From the NCBI RefSeq assembly GCF_014651515.1, contig NZ_BMXA01000003.1, positions 310,001-374,000 of the forward strand: a stretch of 64,000 nt of DNA, written 5' to 3'. The position numbers and the translations under genes were made by a program. Under the pieces are notes generated by a model that saw only the letters and a program-made list of their open reading frames with translations, was not told the DNA's origin and made no database searches. Shown one piece after another: positions 53,565 through 62,410 of the stretch (position 1 is the stretch's first letter; each line of letters opens with the position of its first letter). The stretch is from Arenicella chitinivorans (GTDB lineage: Bacteria; Pseudomonadota; Gammaproteobacteria; Arenicellales; Arenicellaceae).

Positions 53565-54140
53565 TGCATGAGGCCGAGTGTGATGAGTGAGCGAAGTTGA
53601 TAGCTGCAACTTGCAGTGTTGCTCCGATTGTCTATTGCGACCGTACCAAAAGGTTGAATGAGTGTGGGATCGGCGATGTGCAGTCGCACGTGGGCGGTGG
53701 TGTGGTTTAAGCCGATCAGGACGCGGTCATTACAGAAAATCACACGCGTTGTGGGTGTAGCGTGCATTGAAAGCTGCTAATGACCAGTCTCTCACCTGCG
53801 CCGTCCACCTAGGCAGATATCAGGGAATTCGGTCTCGCGGGTATTGTGCCGACCGAGCCCGACGAGAACTTGGCGTTGATCTAGAGGAACTGCTTAAAGA
53901 AATAGCGTCAATCACCGAGCTGTTAACCCGACTGTCAGTGTCGACGAGAGTGAGGGTGATCGGGCCACCATCTGGGACAGACACGCGTGGTGTCAGATCG
54001 GCGATCATAGCCGTGCACACGGGATGCTGGCCAATTGACGCTGGTGCCGTTAAACGATAACCTGTGATTCACTGCATTCCATTTATTGGGAATGTTTGCT
54101 TCTGATTTAGGGTCATAGGGGCTTAATTCTCGTCGTGCTA
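53561..54140 (-). pseudogene. Decayed gene with IPT/TIG-like segments
   Basis: Reading the - strand gives protein-like segments in different frames, separated by stops. From ~54140 to 53935: PYDPKSEANIPNKWNAVNHR then LSFNGTSVNWPASRV. From 54020 to 53820: ADLTPRVSVPDGGPITLTLVDTDS. From 53767 to 53561: VIFCNDRVLIGLN and ADPTLIQPFGTVAIDNRSN. Two of these fit a repeated beta-sandwich pattern (start NGxxxxW, later strands, GPITLT or GTVAI), as in IPT/TIG domains of secreted proteins. A frameshift lies near 54022. The 570-base gap has no other supported gene. I infer a decayed secreted protein; the alternative is chance resemblance. Confidence 0.4.
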
Positions 54141-54872
54141 GATAGAATAAATGAAGTCGAGGCTACTCGTTCACTTAGTGAGTTTTGGCTTAAATGTGAA
54201 ATGGTAATCCTGGGGTTGGGGTTTGATGGCTTCGTCTATACGATTGCGAGCAAGGTGGGTAATGACTTCTATTACTACGACAACCTTGGCTTACACGATC
54301 CCGGTGACTCGGCCTTTTACGACCCCTTCCTCGAATTCTGTTGTCATAGTTATGATCCGGTGCCAACCGGCGTTGAATTTATGGCAGACTACAGCTACAT
54401 ACCTCAGTCTGCGGTTGATTTTATTCAACACGCAGCAGATAAGACCGGGATGATTTCTGGCCTGGGCGTACCGGTTCGGTTAGCTGGTTCCAACCGCTAT
54501 GGTGGGTTTAATCTTTTAACGCGTAAGCCACGCGCGGAGTTTGAAGCGTTCATCTCAGAAATGCAGGAGCGGACTCAGCTTTTTTGTGTTCTAGCGCAGC
54601 GGCATATTGAGCAACTACTGGATCAGGAACAGATTCTCATGCAAGGTGCAGAGCAGTATTCGTTGGATGATGCTGAGAAATTGGGAAAATTGACGACCCG
54701 AGAACGTGATGTTCTGCGTCGCTTGGTCGATGGTATCTCACGTAAGGCATGTGCTCATCAACTGAGTTTAGCTGAGTCCACGGTCGACTCGCACATTAAA
54801 AGTATCTACCGCAAACTGGAAGTGCATAATCGCGTCGAAGCCACCAAGGTTGCATTCCAAGGCGCCTTATAA
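54135..54872 (+). CDS. LuxR-family regulator with autoinducer-binding-like domain
   Basis: 245 residues from a GTG with no clear ribosome-binding site. The N-terminal ~165 residues resemble the autoinducer-binding fold: LGFDGFVYTIASKVG, HSYDPVP (the D-P pair conserved in LuxR/TraR) and a late GLGVPVRLAGSNRYGGFN. The C-terminal helix-turn-helix (KLTTRERDVLRRLVDGISRKACAHQ, ESTVDSHIKSIYRKL) is standard. The first-half aromatic positions look altered and no luxI is nearby, so it is a LuxR solo; the ligand is unknown. It is 248 bases upstream of the large TonB-dependent receptor. Confidence 0.82.
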   Translation: MLDRINEVEATRSLSEFWLKCEMVILGLGFDGFVYTIASKVGNDFYYYDNLGLHDPGDSAFYDPFLEFCCHSYDPVPTGVEFMADYSYIPQSAVDFIQHAADKTGMISGLGVPVRLAGSNRYGGFNLLTRKPRAEFEAFISEMQERTQLFCVLAQRHIEQLLDQEQILMQGAEQYSLDDAEKLGKLTTRERDVLRRLVDGISRKACAHQLSLAESTVDSHIKSIYRKLEVHNRVEATKVAFQGAL

Positions 54873-55058
54873 TGGTCTGGCAGATCAGGTCTGCCGACGA
54901 AATGAGAGCCGCTCACCGGTAACCCAGATAGCCACGCCGTTTTGCCGACCAAGCTGGCAGCAAGTGCCTAGGTCGCCCATGATCCTGATTGATGACATCG
55001 GCGTTGGTGGCAAGAATATCTAGACATGTTGTCGAATTTTGGGTCCAAAGATTGGCAC

Positions 55059-55087
55059 TTGTCCGCTATTTGGTCGATGTCTATACT
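55059..55087 (+). promoter_or_regulatory. Sigma-70 promoter of the TonB-dependent receptor
   Basis: TTGTCC, a 17-base spacer and TATACT lie 33 bases before the ATG at 55121; a purine-rich ribosome-binding site (AAAGAGAGAG) is in between. Each hexamer has one or two mismatches. Confidence 0.6.
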
Positions 55088-55120
55088 CTTACTTTCCTAC
55101 ATTAGACAAAAGAGAGAGTT

Positions 55121-58039
55121 ATGAAGATTCCTACCAAAATGAATCGCTTGTTTGTTGGCACTGTCTTCGCCGCAAGCGCTGTATTAACTCCAACGATTGG
55201 CTCCACCCAGACTCCAGGTGCGTCCCCGTCGTTAGAGGAAATCGTTGTTACAGGTTCGCGGATTCGCCGCGACCCCTTAAACGACACCGCCCCGGTGATG
55301 AACATCGGCGTTGCTGAACTGGATCAGACCGGCGTGACCAACCTAGGTATGGCACTGCAGCAATTGCCAATCACTGGTTCCGCGATCAATACCCGGTTTA
55401 ATGTTCCGGGTAATTCCGGATTTCCACAAGATGGTTCTGGCATTGGCGCAGGTTCTGCACAGTTGTCGCTGCGTAACGTGGGCGCCAAGCGGACCCTGAT
55501 TCTGGTTGACGGGCGGCGTTGGATCGCCGGTGCCTCGGCATCGGGCGTGCCGAGTACCGTGGATTTGAATACCATTCCAGCCAATATGGTGGAGCGAATC
55601 GAGATTTTGCAGGATGGTGCTTCGGCTATCTACGGCTCGGATGCCATCGGCGGTGTGGTGAATGTTATTACCAATAAAAACTTTGACGGTTTGCGCTTTG
55701 ACTATCATGTGGGTGAATTCCTCGATGATGGCGACGGTACTGATACCGATATTTCGGTGTTGTGGGGCGGCGGCAGCGATCAGGCGCATTTCGTGTTCAG
55801 TGCCAGCTACACTGAGGAAGGCGGGGTATTCACCGCCGACCGCGCACGGTCTGCATTTCCTGTACCAGACACCACCAGCTGTGATGTGTCGGGCACTCGA
55901 TGTTCCTCTTATACTCCCCAAGGTCGGTTTATCTTAGGACCTAACTTTGACTTCGCCGACTTAACCTTAAACCAAGGTGCGTTGAATGATGGTGGCGCCA
56001 ATATTCCTGCATTTGACCCCAATAATCCGACCAGCGGGGATTTCAGCGGCTTTACCTCAGCAGACCGGTTCAACTACAACGGCGCTGGCTTTAACTATTT
56101 GCGCACGCCGAGTGAGCGCGTGAATTTGTTTACGCACGTCGACTATGCGCTGACCGATGACATTAATTTGTTTGCGCGCGCGTCTTACACCAACCGAACC
56201 TCCGATACCCGCGGCGCGCCTGAGCCACTGTGTTTGGGTAATGGTTGTGGTAATCGCATTCTGGATAACTTCTTTATCTCTGCTAACAACCCTTACAATC
56301 CCTTTGGTATGGATTTGTCAGTGGCTAACGGCAATTTAGAATTCTTCGGTCGACGGCCGCTTGAATCGGGTCCGCGTTTGTTTTCACAAGATGTGGATAC
56401 GTATTTTTTTAGCACTGGGCTGGAAGGTAAGTTCGAGTTAGGCGACCGGTCATTCTTTTGGGACGCCACGGTGAGCTATGGCGATAATCAAGGTTTTCAA
56501 GAGAAGCAAAATTCACACAATGCCGCACGCCTGCAGGTCGCTATGGGCGATCCGTCTGTCTGTGCAGCGACACCAAATTGCGTACCATTTAACTTCTTTG
56601 GCGGGCAAGGGCGTGATGGCAGCGGTTCTATTACGCAAGAGATGCGTGATTTCGTAACCTACACGCAGCGTGACTTCAGCGAGCAAACGCTGTCGGATTT
56701 TGCGTTCAATATATCCGGTGATCTGGCGACGCTCCCAGCGGGGCCATTGGCGTTCGCTACCGGTTTCGAATACCGCGATCATGAAGGCGCTTTTCGGCCA
56801 GACCCAATTGCCGCACGTGGCGAAACGGCGGGCATTCCATCGGGTGCGACGCAAGGTGCATTTGATGTTACCGAGATCTACGGTGAATTAAATATTCCGA
56901 TTCTCGCTGACGTTCCATTTGCACGCTATCTTGAAGCAAATCTGGCTGTACGCTCTTCGGATTACAGCACCTCTGGTTCTGAAGGCACTTATAAATTGGG
57001 TTTGCTGTGGCAAATCACCAATGACCTCTCAGTTCGTAGCTCGATTTCAACTGGTCTACGAGCGCCCGGTATTGGCGAGTTGTTTGGTGGGGCAGCACGT
57101 GAGGACTTCACGTTCCTTGACCCTTGTGCTGATTATTTAGGTCAGCTGGGCTCCAATAATGGTGGTCGGGATGCGCCACAACCGCAAAACGTGATCAATA
57201 ATTGTTCCGCGCTCGGTGTCCCTGCGGGGGTTGCTCAAACTAACCCGCAGTTGTCAGCCGTCTCTGCCGGGAATGCGAACCTGAAAGCTGAGACTTCAGA
57301 GAGTTGGACCGCAGGTCTGGTGTATAACCCCGATGTCGACTGGGCAGATCGTTTCACTGCGTCAGTCGACTTCTACGATTTGGAAATTGATGACGCGATT
57401 CAGGGGCTTGATCCGGGTGATGTGCTCACCGCTTGTGCCAATACCGGTGATCCATTCTTTTGTAGCGGTATTGAGCGTAGTTCCTCTGGCCGCGTGAATC
57501 TGGTTAATAACCAATTGCAAAACATTGGCGGAATCGAAGCCTCGGGTGCGGATGTGATGTTTAACTACCACACCAACCCATTTTCCGCAGGTCAATTTAC
57601 CGCCCGTGTGAATGCCACACTGCTGGATAAATACATCGAGCGAACCGCAAATCCAGATGGCAGTGAAACACGCAATGATCTGACTGGTCGCCATACAGAT
57701 GAGACATTTGAGCGCGCGTTTCCCGAACTGCGTATGACCACCACGCTTGGTTGGCGTAGCAATGCAAATTGGGACGGTTCAGTGAGCTTCCGTTACACAG
57801 ACAGTATGGAAACTGCATCGGGCGAAGAGCTTGACTCAGTGGTGTTTACGGACGTTCAATTCAGTTATGTTCCACCAGTTGCTGATAATTCGATCAAATT
57901 CACTGTTGGTTTCAATAATGTGTTTGATGAAGATCCGCCAGTGCTGGATACCAGCTTGGTGGGCATGAGTCTGGTATCACACGATATTCCGGGGCGTGTC
58001 GGGTATTTGCGAGTCAGCTTCACACCTGGTGCTAACTAG
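55121..58039 (+). CDS. TonB-dependent outer-membrane receptor
   Basis: 972 residues. Signal peptide ends near residue 30 (PTIGSTQ). Plug domain: LEEIVVTGSRIRRDP (TonB box-like), SLRNVGAKRTLILVDGRRW and ILQDGASAIYGSDAIGGVVNVIT. The C-terminal ~750 residues form a 22-strand barrel with the usual SGLRAPGIGELFGG-like and NVFDEDPP segments. It takes up a large substrate using TonB and the proton motive force. The substrate cannot be named; size and plug type fit the SusC-related or nutrient-uptake group of marine gammaproteobacteria. Its promoter and terminator are both clear, so it is transcribed alone. Confidence 0.94.
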   Translation: MKIPTKMNRLFVGTVFAASAVLTPTIGSTQTPGASPSLEEIVVTGSRIRRDPLNDTAPVMNIGVAELDQTGVTNLGMALQQLPITGSAINTRFNVPGNSGFPQDGSGIGAGSAQLSLRNVGAKRTLILVDGRRWIAGASASGVPSTVDLNTIPANMVERIEILQDGASAIYGSDAIGGVVNVITNKNFDGLRFDYHVGEFLDDGDGTDTDISVLWGGGSDQAHFVFSASYTEEGGVFTADRARSAFPVPDTTSCDVSGTRCSSYTPQGRFILGPNFDFADLTLNQGALNDGGANIPAFDPNNPTSGDFSGFTSADRFNYNGAGFNYLRTPSERVNLFTHVDYALTDDINLFARASYTNRTSDTRGAPEPLCLGNGCGNRILDNFFISANNPYNPFGMDLSVANGNLEFFGRRPLESGPRLFSQDVDTYFFSTGLEGKFELGDRSFFWDATVSYGDNQGFQEKQNSHNAARLQVAMGDPSVCAATPNCVPFNFFGGQGRDGSGSITQEMRDFVTYTQRDFSEQTLSDFAFNISGDLATLPAGPLAFATGFEYRDHEGAFRPDPIAARGETAGIPSGATQGAFDVTEIYGELNIPILADVPFARYLEANLAVRSSDYSTSGSEGTYKLGLLWQITNDLSVRSSISTGLRAPGIGELFGGAAREDFTFLDPCADYLGQLGSNNGGRDAPQPQNVINNCSALGVPAGVAQTNPQLSAVSAGNANLKAETSESWTAGLVYNPDVDWADRFTASVDFYDLEIDDAIQGLDPGDVLTACANTGDPFFCSGIERSSSGRVNLVNNQLQNIGGIEASGADVMFNYHTNPFSAGQFTARVNATLLDKYIERTANPDGSETRNDLTGRHTDETFERAFPELRMTTTLGWRSNANWDGSVSFRYTDSMETASGEELDSVVFTDVQFSYVPPVADNSIKFTVGFNNVFDEDPPVLDTSLVGMSLVSHDIPGRVGYLRVSFTPGAN

Positions 58040-58059
58040 GCGAGTAATGGCGTATTAAT

Positions 58060-58094
58060 AAAAAGGCGCTGTCTTTGCGAACAGCGCCTTTTTT
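58060..58094. terminator. Strong bidirectional terminator after the TonB receptor
   Basis: AAAAAGGCGCTGT (58060-58072) and ACAGCGCCTTTTT (58081-58093) pair over 13 bases with an 8-base loop. Six T end the + strand copy and five T the - strand copy, so it serves both the receptor and the convergent hydrolase. Confidence 0.9.
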
Positions 58095-58107
58095 ATGTGT
58101 TAAGTGA

Positions 58108-59268
58108 TCAATATCCGGGCCAAGCTTCCTCCTCGGCGATGAACTGTGCCAGCTGTGTGATGACATGGAATCCATTGTCTGAGTTAGTCATGATTGCCAC
58201 GCCCATCCCCGCTGACATATGGCCTTTGATTAGAGTTTGGAAACCGTGATTGGCACCGCCGTTGGTGAAGTAAGCGTGCTCGCCATGTTTTTCAATATCA
58301 AAGCCCAGTGCGTAGTTGTAGGCCACAGGAGTCAGAAGCTCATTGGCGGACTCGCGACTTAATCCTATGGCCGACGAACCCCTAAGCGCATTCTGTATCT
58401 CGACCACGAACCGGGCCAGATTTTCGGCTGTGCTCCAGCCGCCCGCAGCAGCCAATTCAGGGTAATCGAAATGCTTTTCTTTTAACGGGTTGCCGAGCTT
58501 GTTATGCCCGGTACTAGCTCGACGCAACAGGTGTTGTGGCAACGGAAGTTCAAAGCTGGTATTGGTCATGCCGAGTGGTTGCAGTATCGACGTATCCAGT
58601 ATGTTCGAAAATGATGTGCTACGTAGATCCATCAGCGCTTGCTGAATGACCGAATAGCCACCAGCTGAGTAGCGATAAACCTTCGGTGTGCCGTTGAGGA
58701 TGACAGAGGGGTCGCCGTTGGGGGTCTGGCCGCTTAGGATTTGTCGGATTGTCGGTAGTTTGGCACCATGTGGATAACCGGTGTACATTGTGATGTTGGT
58801 GCCCGCAGTGTGACTCATGAGCATCTCGGGAGAGATGCGGTGCTTGCTCTCGTAACGATCCTCCACCAGACGCCAGGACTTGAGTATGCTGTTGATGTCG
58901 GCATTCAGGCTGAGTTGGTGATCCTGTAGGGCTTTGATCATGGCCACTGCCGCCAGCGACTGGCTCACGGAACCGAGCTGAAATAAGGTGGTATCTGTGG
59001 CCTCCAGATTGGAGTTGCTGTCGCTCTCACCAATGGTTATCACGCGTTTGACTTGGAAATCTTCGATGATGGCAACGCTCACTGCCGGAATCTTGTGCTG
59101 TTTGAGAAAGCTTGGGATATCGTTGAAGCTTTCGATCGTTTTCTTGCCTTCAGGTTCGCAGCCGGTCAACAACAAAAGGCCAGCCAGAATTGAGATTGAA
59201 TGCCGTAGGTGTTGGCGAAATCCAGCGCGCTTGAACAACTGACGATAGTAAGTTGGCATGGGGAGCAA
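58108..59268 (-). CDS. Class C beta-lactamase-family lipoprotein with altered SxxK motif
   Basis: 386 residues. Signal peptide ends in a lipobox (LLLLTGCEP, Cys37). The family scaffold is clear: LKQHKIPAVSVAIIE, the region FQLGSVSQSLAAVAM where a serine hydrolase has S-x-x-K, then YSAGGYSVIQQALMD and a late GGANHGFQTLIKGH. At residue 103 the catalytic lysine is replaced by glutamine (codon CAG at 58960-58962), so the usual general base is absent. It may be catalytically altered or a binding protein. Start at 59268; an ATG three codons later is possible. Its terminator is shared with the receptor. Confidence 0.85.
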   Translation of the reverse strand: MLPMPTYYRQLFKRAGFRQHLRHSISILAGLLLLTGCEPEGKKTIESFNDIPSFLKQHKIPAVSVAIIEDFQVKRVITIGESDSNSNLEATDTTLFQLGSVSQSLAAVAMIKALQDHQLSLNADINSILKSWRLVEDRYESKHRISPEMLMSHTAGTNITMYTGYPHGAKLPTIRQILSGQTPNGDPSVILNGTPKVYRYSAGGYSVIQQALMDLRSTSFSNILDTSILQPLGMTNTSFELPLPQHLLRRASTGHNKLGNPLKEKHFDYPELAAAGGWSTAENLARFVVEIQNALRGSSAIGLSRESANELLTPVAYNYALGFDIEKHGEHAYFTNGGANHGFQTLIKGHMSAGMGVAIMTNSDNGFHVITQLAQFIAEEEAWPGY

Positions 59269-59388
59269 CCTCCAAGAGGTAGGATATTGTCAGAGTAGGG
59301 TGTTAATAGCTGTTTATATTACCAGCTTCGCGCGGGATGCCCAAGCAGGCCAGGTATGAAGCCAATATGAGTCCTGATGCCTGATGCC

Positions 59389-60144
59389 TTATTTCTGGTT
59401 GGCTGGGTTAGCCAGGGTCAGCGTGCCAAACACACTTGCGTCAATGTAACCTCGATTCTTGTCACCATTCACGGGTTCGATGTCGTGTGAGCCGATGAAG
59501 TGCTCTCGGCCTTTGAACCCGTCACTGTCGCAGTAGGCCAGCATGAAACCCAGTTGCTTGCCAGTCGTAAGTGTCACTGGCTCGGCCGTGTTATCGTGAT
59601 CGGTAAATGAGTCGGGGTAAATGCTGATAGCGGCTTCCCAAATAATTTTATTACCGTCCTGCATGCTGCGTTTCCAGCTACTCGTCACGTGATCATTCAG
59701 TGTGCGTGGCTTTCCGTTACTATTAAAATCGACCGATTGGTTGTCCAACGCAATGTGATACGCGAACGCGTTATAGCTGGCGAGGTGGTTGCCACCGGAT
59801 TTGTCTTCGTCGATAAACACTTCCAGCGTGTCATCGTCCCAATAAAATGACAGTGGGTCCGGATGTGTGTCGATTACTACATCGTCGGTGATTTCTGCCA
59901 GAAGGTAGAGTTTGTCCGGTGTCCAGACAACTTTATAGCGACCTTGAAAGTCGTCAGCGCTCGGTGCCTCACCTAAAATGATCTGGTCGATCTGTGCCCA
60001 GTCAGCTTGTTGCCAAGCCGAATCATTCGCAATGCCGTCGATAGATGGCGTGGTGTCGGCTAAGGGAGCTTCATAGGCAAATGTTGGTATTGTCGCCGTC
60101 AGTAGTGCGCTGACTACCAGGTTGATAACGTGTTTTTTATTCAT
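59389..60144 (-). CDS. Secreted CBM9-like carbohydrate-binding protein
   Basis: 251 residues with a signal peptide ending near residue 23 (TIPTFAYEAP). The CBM9/DOMON-type sugar-binding domain is shown by DGIANDSAWQQADWAQ at the start, then YLLAEITDDVVIDTHPDPLSFYWDDDTLEVFIDEDKSGG and IWEAAISIYPDSF. CBM9 domains bind the ends of glycans with Trp residues; candidates are in WDDDTLE and WEAAI. It is probably periplasmic or surface-bound and fits polysaccharide use. Confidence 0.85.
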   Translation of the reverse strand: MNKKHVINLVVSALLTATIPTFAYEAPLADTTPSIDGIANDSAWQQADWAQIDQIILGEAPSADDFQGRYKVVWTPDKLYLLAEITDDVVIDTHPDPLSFYWDDDTLEVFIDEDKSGGNHLASYNAFAYHIALDNQSVDFNSNGKPRTLNDHVTSSWKRSMQDGNKIIWEAAISIYPDSFTDHDNTAEPVTLTTGKQLGFMLAYCDSDGFKGREHFIGSHDIEPVNGDKNRGYIDASVFGTLTLANPANQK

Positions 60145-60312
60145 TTTCTTTCCATGATGTTGGTTTGTGACGCCTTCGAAGTATACCTAACACGGCATAC
60201 CAGTCACACATGACCTGATTTCAGCGACGAGCTTGAACGTGTTTGGCGCGTATAAATTTATGTAGTCGCACTTAGTTGGTCGCCGTCGATCAGGTCGGAC
60301 AGTATAGTACCG

Positions 60313-60354
60313 CCCGAAATCGAATTATCTTTATTTAGAGTATTTGATTTCGGG
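60313..60354. promoter_or_regulatory. Inverted repeat CCCGAAATC/GATTTCGGG
   Basis: Nine-base perfect arms at 60313-60321 and 60346-60354 with a 24-base AT-rich interval. It could be an operator pair or the base of an RNA stem. No T-run follows. Confidence 0.4.
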
Positions 60355-60414
60355 TGTAGTGCGGGTTCCTCTTTTCCTCCTCTCTCCTCTCTCTCCCAAG
60401 GAAGAGGGCCCAAT

Positions 60415-60451
60415 CCAACAACGCTGACTATGAGAAGGTCAGCGTTGTTGG
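60415..60451. promoter_or_regulatory. Perfect 14-base inverted repeat before the aldolase
   Basis: CCAACAACGCTGAC at 60415-60428 and GTCAGCGTTGTTGG at 60438-60451 pair fully with a 9-base loop. No T-run follows on either strand, so it is not a standard terminator. Its strength suggests a structural RNA element or a protein-binding site. Confidence 0.5.
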
Positions 60452-60542
60452 GTAACTTGCATTTGACGTTATTGGCGCGTCAGAAACCTTGTAATAGTCA
60501 AAATTCTTTGTGTGGATGGAATAAGCCGACAATTATTTGAGT

Positions 60543-60561
60543 GAGCGTTTACAATACGCTC
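60543..60561 (+). promoter_or_regulatory. Inverted repeat GAGCGT/ACGCTC upstream of fbaA
   Basis: Six-base arms with a 7-base interval (TTACAAT), about 75 bases before the fbaA ATG. It could be an operator near the promoter; by itself it is weak evidence. Confidence 0.25.
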
Positions 60562-60634
60562 GAGAGGGCGGTCGCGCAGAAATGCTTGTGCACACAGCGG
60601 CCGAAAGCTAATCCAGATTTGAGGAGAGTTAAGC

Positions 60635-61705
60635 ATGAGTAAGTTTCGTGCGGGCGTGTTGTATGGTCAAGAACTAATCGATGTTTACGAGGACGCAAAA
60701 GCGAATGGCTACGCGTTACCCGGGGTGAACGCGGTTGGCACTAACACAGTAAATGGCATACTTGAGACTGCGGCAAAAGTCGCGTCGCCAGTGATTGTTC
60801 AGTTGTCGTTTGGTGGAGGGCACTTTTACGCCGGTAAAAGTTTGCCTAATGATAATCTGCAGGCGTCGGCCGCAGGCTGTCTATCGGCGGCGCATCATGT
60901 GCATCAACTGGCTGAGATGTATGGTGTGCCTGCTATTCTGCATACCGATCACTGCTCCTTATCCAACATCGCGTGGATTGATCACCTGCTCGACTACCAA
61001 GAGAAGTACTATGAGCAATTTGGTCGGCCACTGTTCAGCTCGCACATGTTGGATTTGTCGGAAGAAACGCTCGAAGAAAATATCGAAATCTGTGAAAAGT
61101 ATCTGGCTCGCATGAGCAAGATAGACGTTGGGCTAGAGATCGAGTTGGGGATTACCGGCGGTGAAGAGGACGGCGTTGATAACTCTGAAGTGGATAGCAG
61201 TAAGTTGTACACGCATCCACATGATGTGTTTTACGCGTATGAGCGATTGAGCAAAATCAGTTCGAACTTCACCGTGGCAGCTGCGTTTGGTAATGTGCAC
61301 GGCGTGTATAAGCCAGGGAACGTTAAGTTGTCGGTAGAGATTCTTAAGAACTCGCAAAACTACGTGGCGGATAAGATCGGTCGCAGCGGCGAGAAGCCAG
61401 TAAGTTTCGTGTTTCACGGAGGTTCAGGCTCGTCAGAAGAGGATATTAGTCTGTCTATTGACTACGGGGTCATTAAAATGAACCTTGATACAGATATGCA
61501 GTGGGCTTTTAGTTGTGGCTTGCGCGATTATTTTGCGGAATATCAGGATTATGTCGCAACACAGATCGGTAACCCAGACGGTGATGATTTGCCAAATAAG
61601 AAGTATTACGATCCACGGAAAATGCTACGTAAGGCTGAAGAGTCCTTCATTGCGCGGCTAGAGAAATCATTTGCTGATCTCAAGTGTATTGGCCGAAATC
61701 GCTAA
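60635..61705 (+). CDS. fbaA: Class II fructose-bisphosphate aldolase
   Basis: 356 residues, the usual length for the long class IIA form. Zinc- and substrate-site blocks: GYALPGVNAVGTNTVNG, LHTDHCS, EIELGITGGEEDG, HPHDVFYAYERL and NVHGVYKPGNVKL. It cleaves fructose-1,6-bisphosphate to glyceraldehyde-3-phosphate and dihydroxyacetone phosphate in the cytoplasm. Ribosome-binding site GAGGAGAG lies 7 bases before ATG. No other glycolytic gene is adjacent. Confidence 0.98.
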   Translation: MSKFRAGVLYGQELIDVYEDAKANGYALPGVNAVGTNTVNGILETAAKVASPVIVQLSFGGGHFYAGKSLPNDNLQASAAGCLSAAHHVHQLAEMYGVPAILHTDHCSLSNIAWIDHLLDYQEKYYEQFGRPLFSSHMLDLSEETLEENIEICEKYLARMSKIDVGLEIELGITGGEEDGVDNSEVDSSKLYTHPHDVFYAYERLSKISSNFTVAAAFGNVHGVYKPGNVKLSVEILKNSQNYVADKIGRSGEKPVSFVFHGGSGSSEEDISLSIDYGVIKMNLDTDMQWAFSCGLRDYFAEYQDYVATQIGNPDGDDLPNKKYYDPRKMLRKAEESFIARLEKSFADLKCIGRNR

Positions 61706-61744
61706 ACCGTCACGCCTAGCCGTAGCGGAGGTAGGCCGCAAAAA

Positions 61745-61765
61745 CAACCGAATTGGTTGATTTTT
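61745..61765 (+). terminator. Weak terminator after fbaA
   Basis: CAACC/GGTTG stem with a 5-base loop, then ATTTTT. The stem is short, so efficiency is uncertain. Confidence 0.4.
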
Positions 61766-61819
61766 AAACATTAAATTCGATTTGTTGCTTGTCAAACGCT
61801 TTTTAAGTTTTGTGGATTT

Positions 61820-61828
61820 TGGTATAAT
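61820..61828 (+). promoter_or_regulatory. Extended -10 promoter candidate (TGG-TATAAT)
   Basis: A perfect TATAAT preceded by TGG. It lies 583 bases before the last gene; no good -35 is present. It may drive a long leader or an unrecognised small RNA. Confidence 0.35.
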
Positions 61829-62410
61829 TCTGGCGTAGTCGATTTTTGTTGTGCCCGCAAATTTTTATTTTTTTAACTCAAGTGCAGGCACGTTTTGGAA
61901 TGATTTTCGACTAAAAGCTGGCTAAAAGTGCGCAGTATTGCTCACTGAATCTGCGCGGTTGGTTGCACGGGTGAAGTCAGTTTATGGGATGTATTTCTGC
62001 GGGGGGCTGATATGTGATGTCAGTAGTGGATGCAGGGTACATAGGGTAATAGTGTGGGGTCTCAAAGCGCGGTTGGTACTCGCTTGAATCTTGCACTGGG
62101 TGTAGGCATTCCCATGGGTTGCCTTGACTAACTTGAGGGTTGTTGAATAGCAAGAGTGTTGGGGTTCGCATAACCTCTGGCATGTTGTTGATTGCCGGAA
62201 TGTTGCGTTCGGTTGCGTTTTTTTTCGCACTTTTTCACTTCTTCATACGAACATTCTTTTCTAAGTCTTATTCGGGCTTGGCGTTCGCTTGCATTCTCCA
62301 TTTTCTCGAAACGACACGTAGCACCTGGCTTCAACGGTGGCGTGTGCGTCGATGGAAATGCGCTCTCATGGGCTATCACAATTTAGCTGCCGAGAACGGT
62401 GGGTTTTCAG

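Larger units (their letters stand above)
60145..60634. other. Structured divergent intergenic region
   Basis: 490 bases between the CBM9-like gene and the aldolase gene. It holds three inverted repeats and one 32-base pyrimidine run (60366-60397), but no coding region I can support. Confidence 0.55.
61706..62410. other. Long intergenic region before the last gene
   Basis: 705 bases with a weak terminator at its left end, an extended -10 element at 61820-61828 and T-rich stretches at 61860-61880 and 62215-62290. Several short open frames occur on both strands but none has family resemblance; they are not called. Confidence 0.5.

Noticed and set aside
53767-54060. + strand open frame of 97 residues after asnS
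   Set aside because: The opposite strand carries better protein-like segments (see the decayed gene); this frame has no recognisable features.
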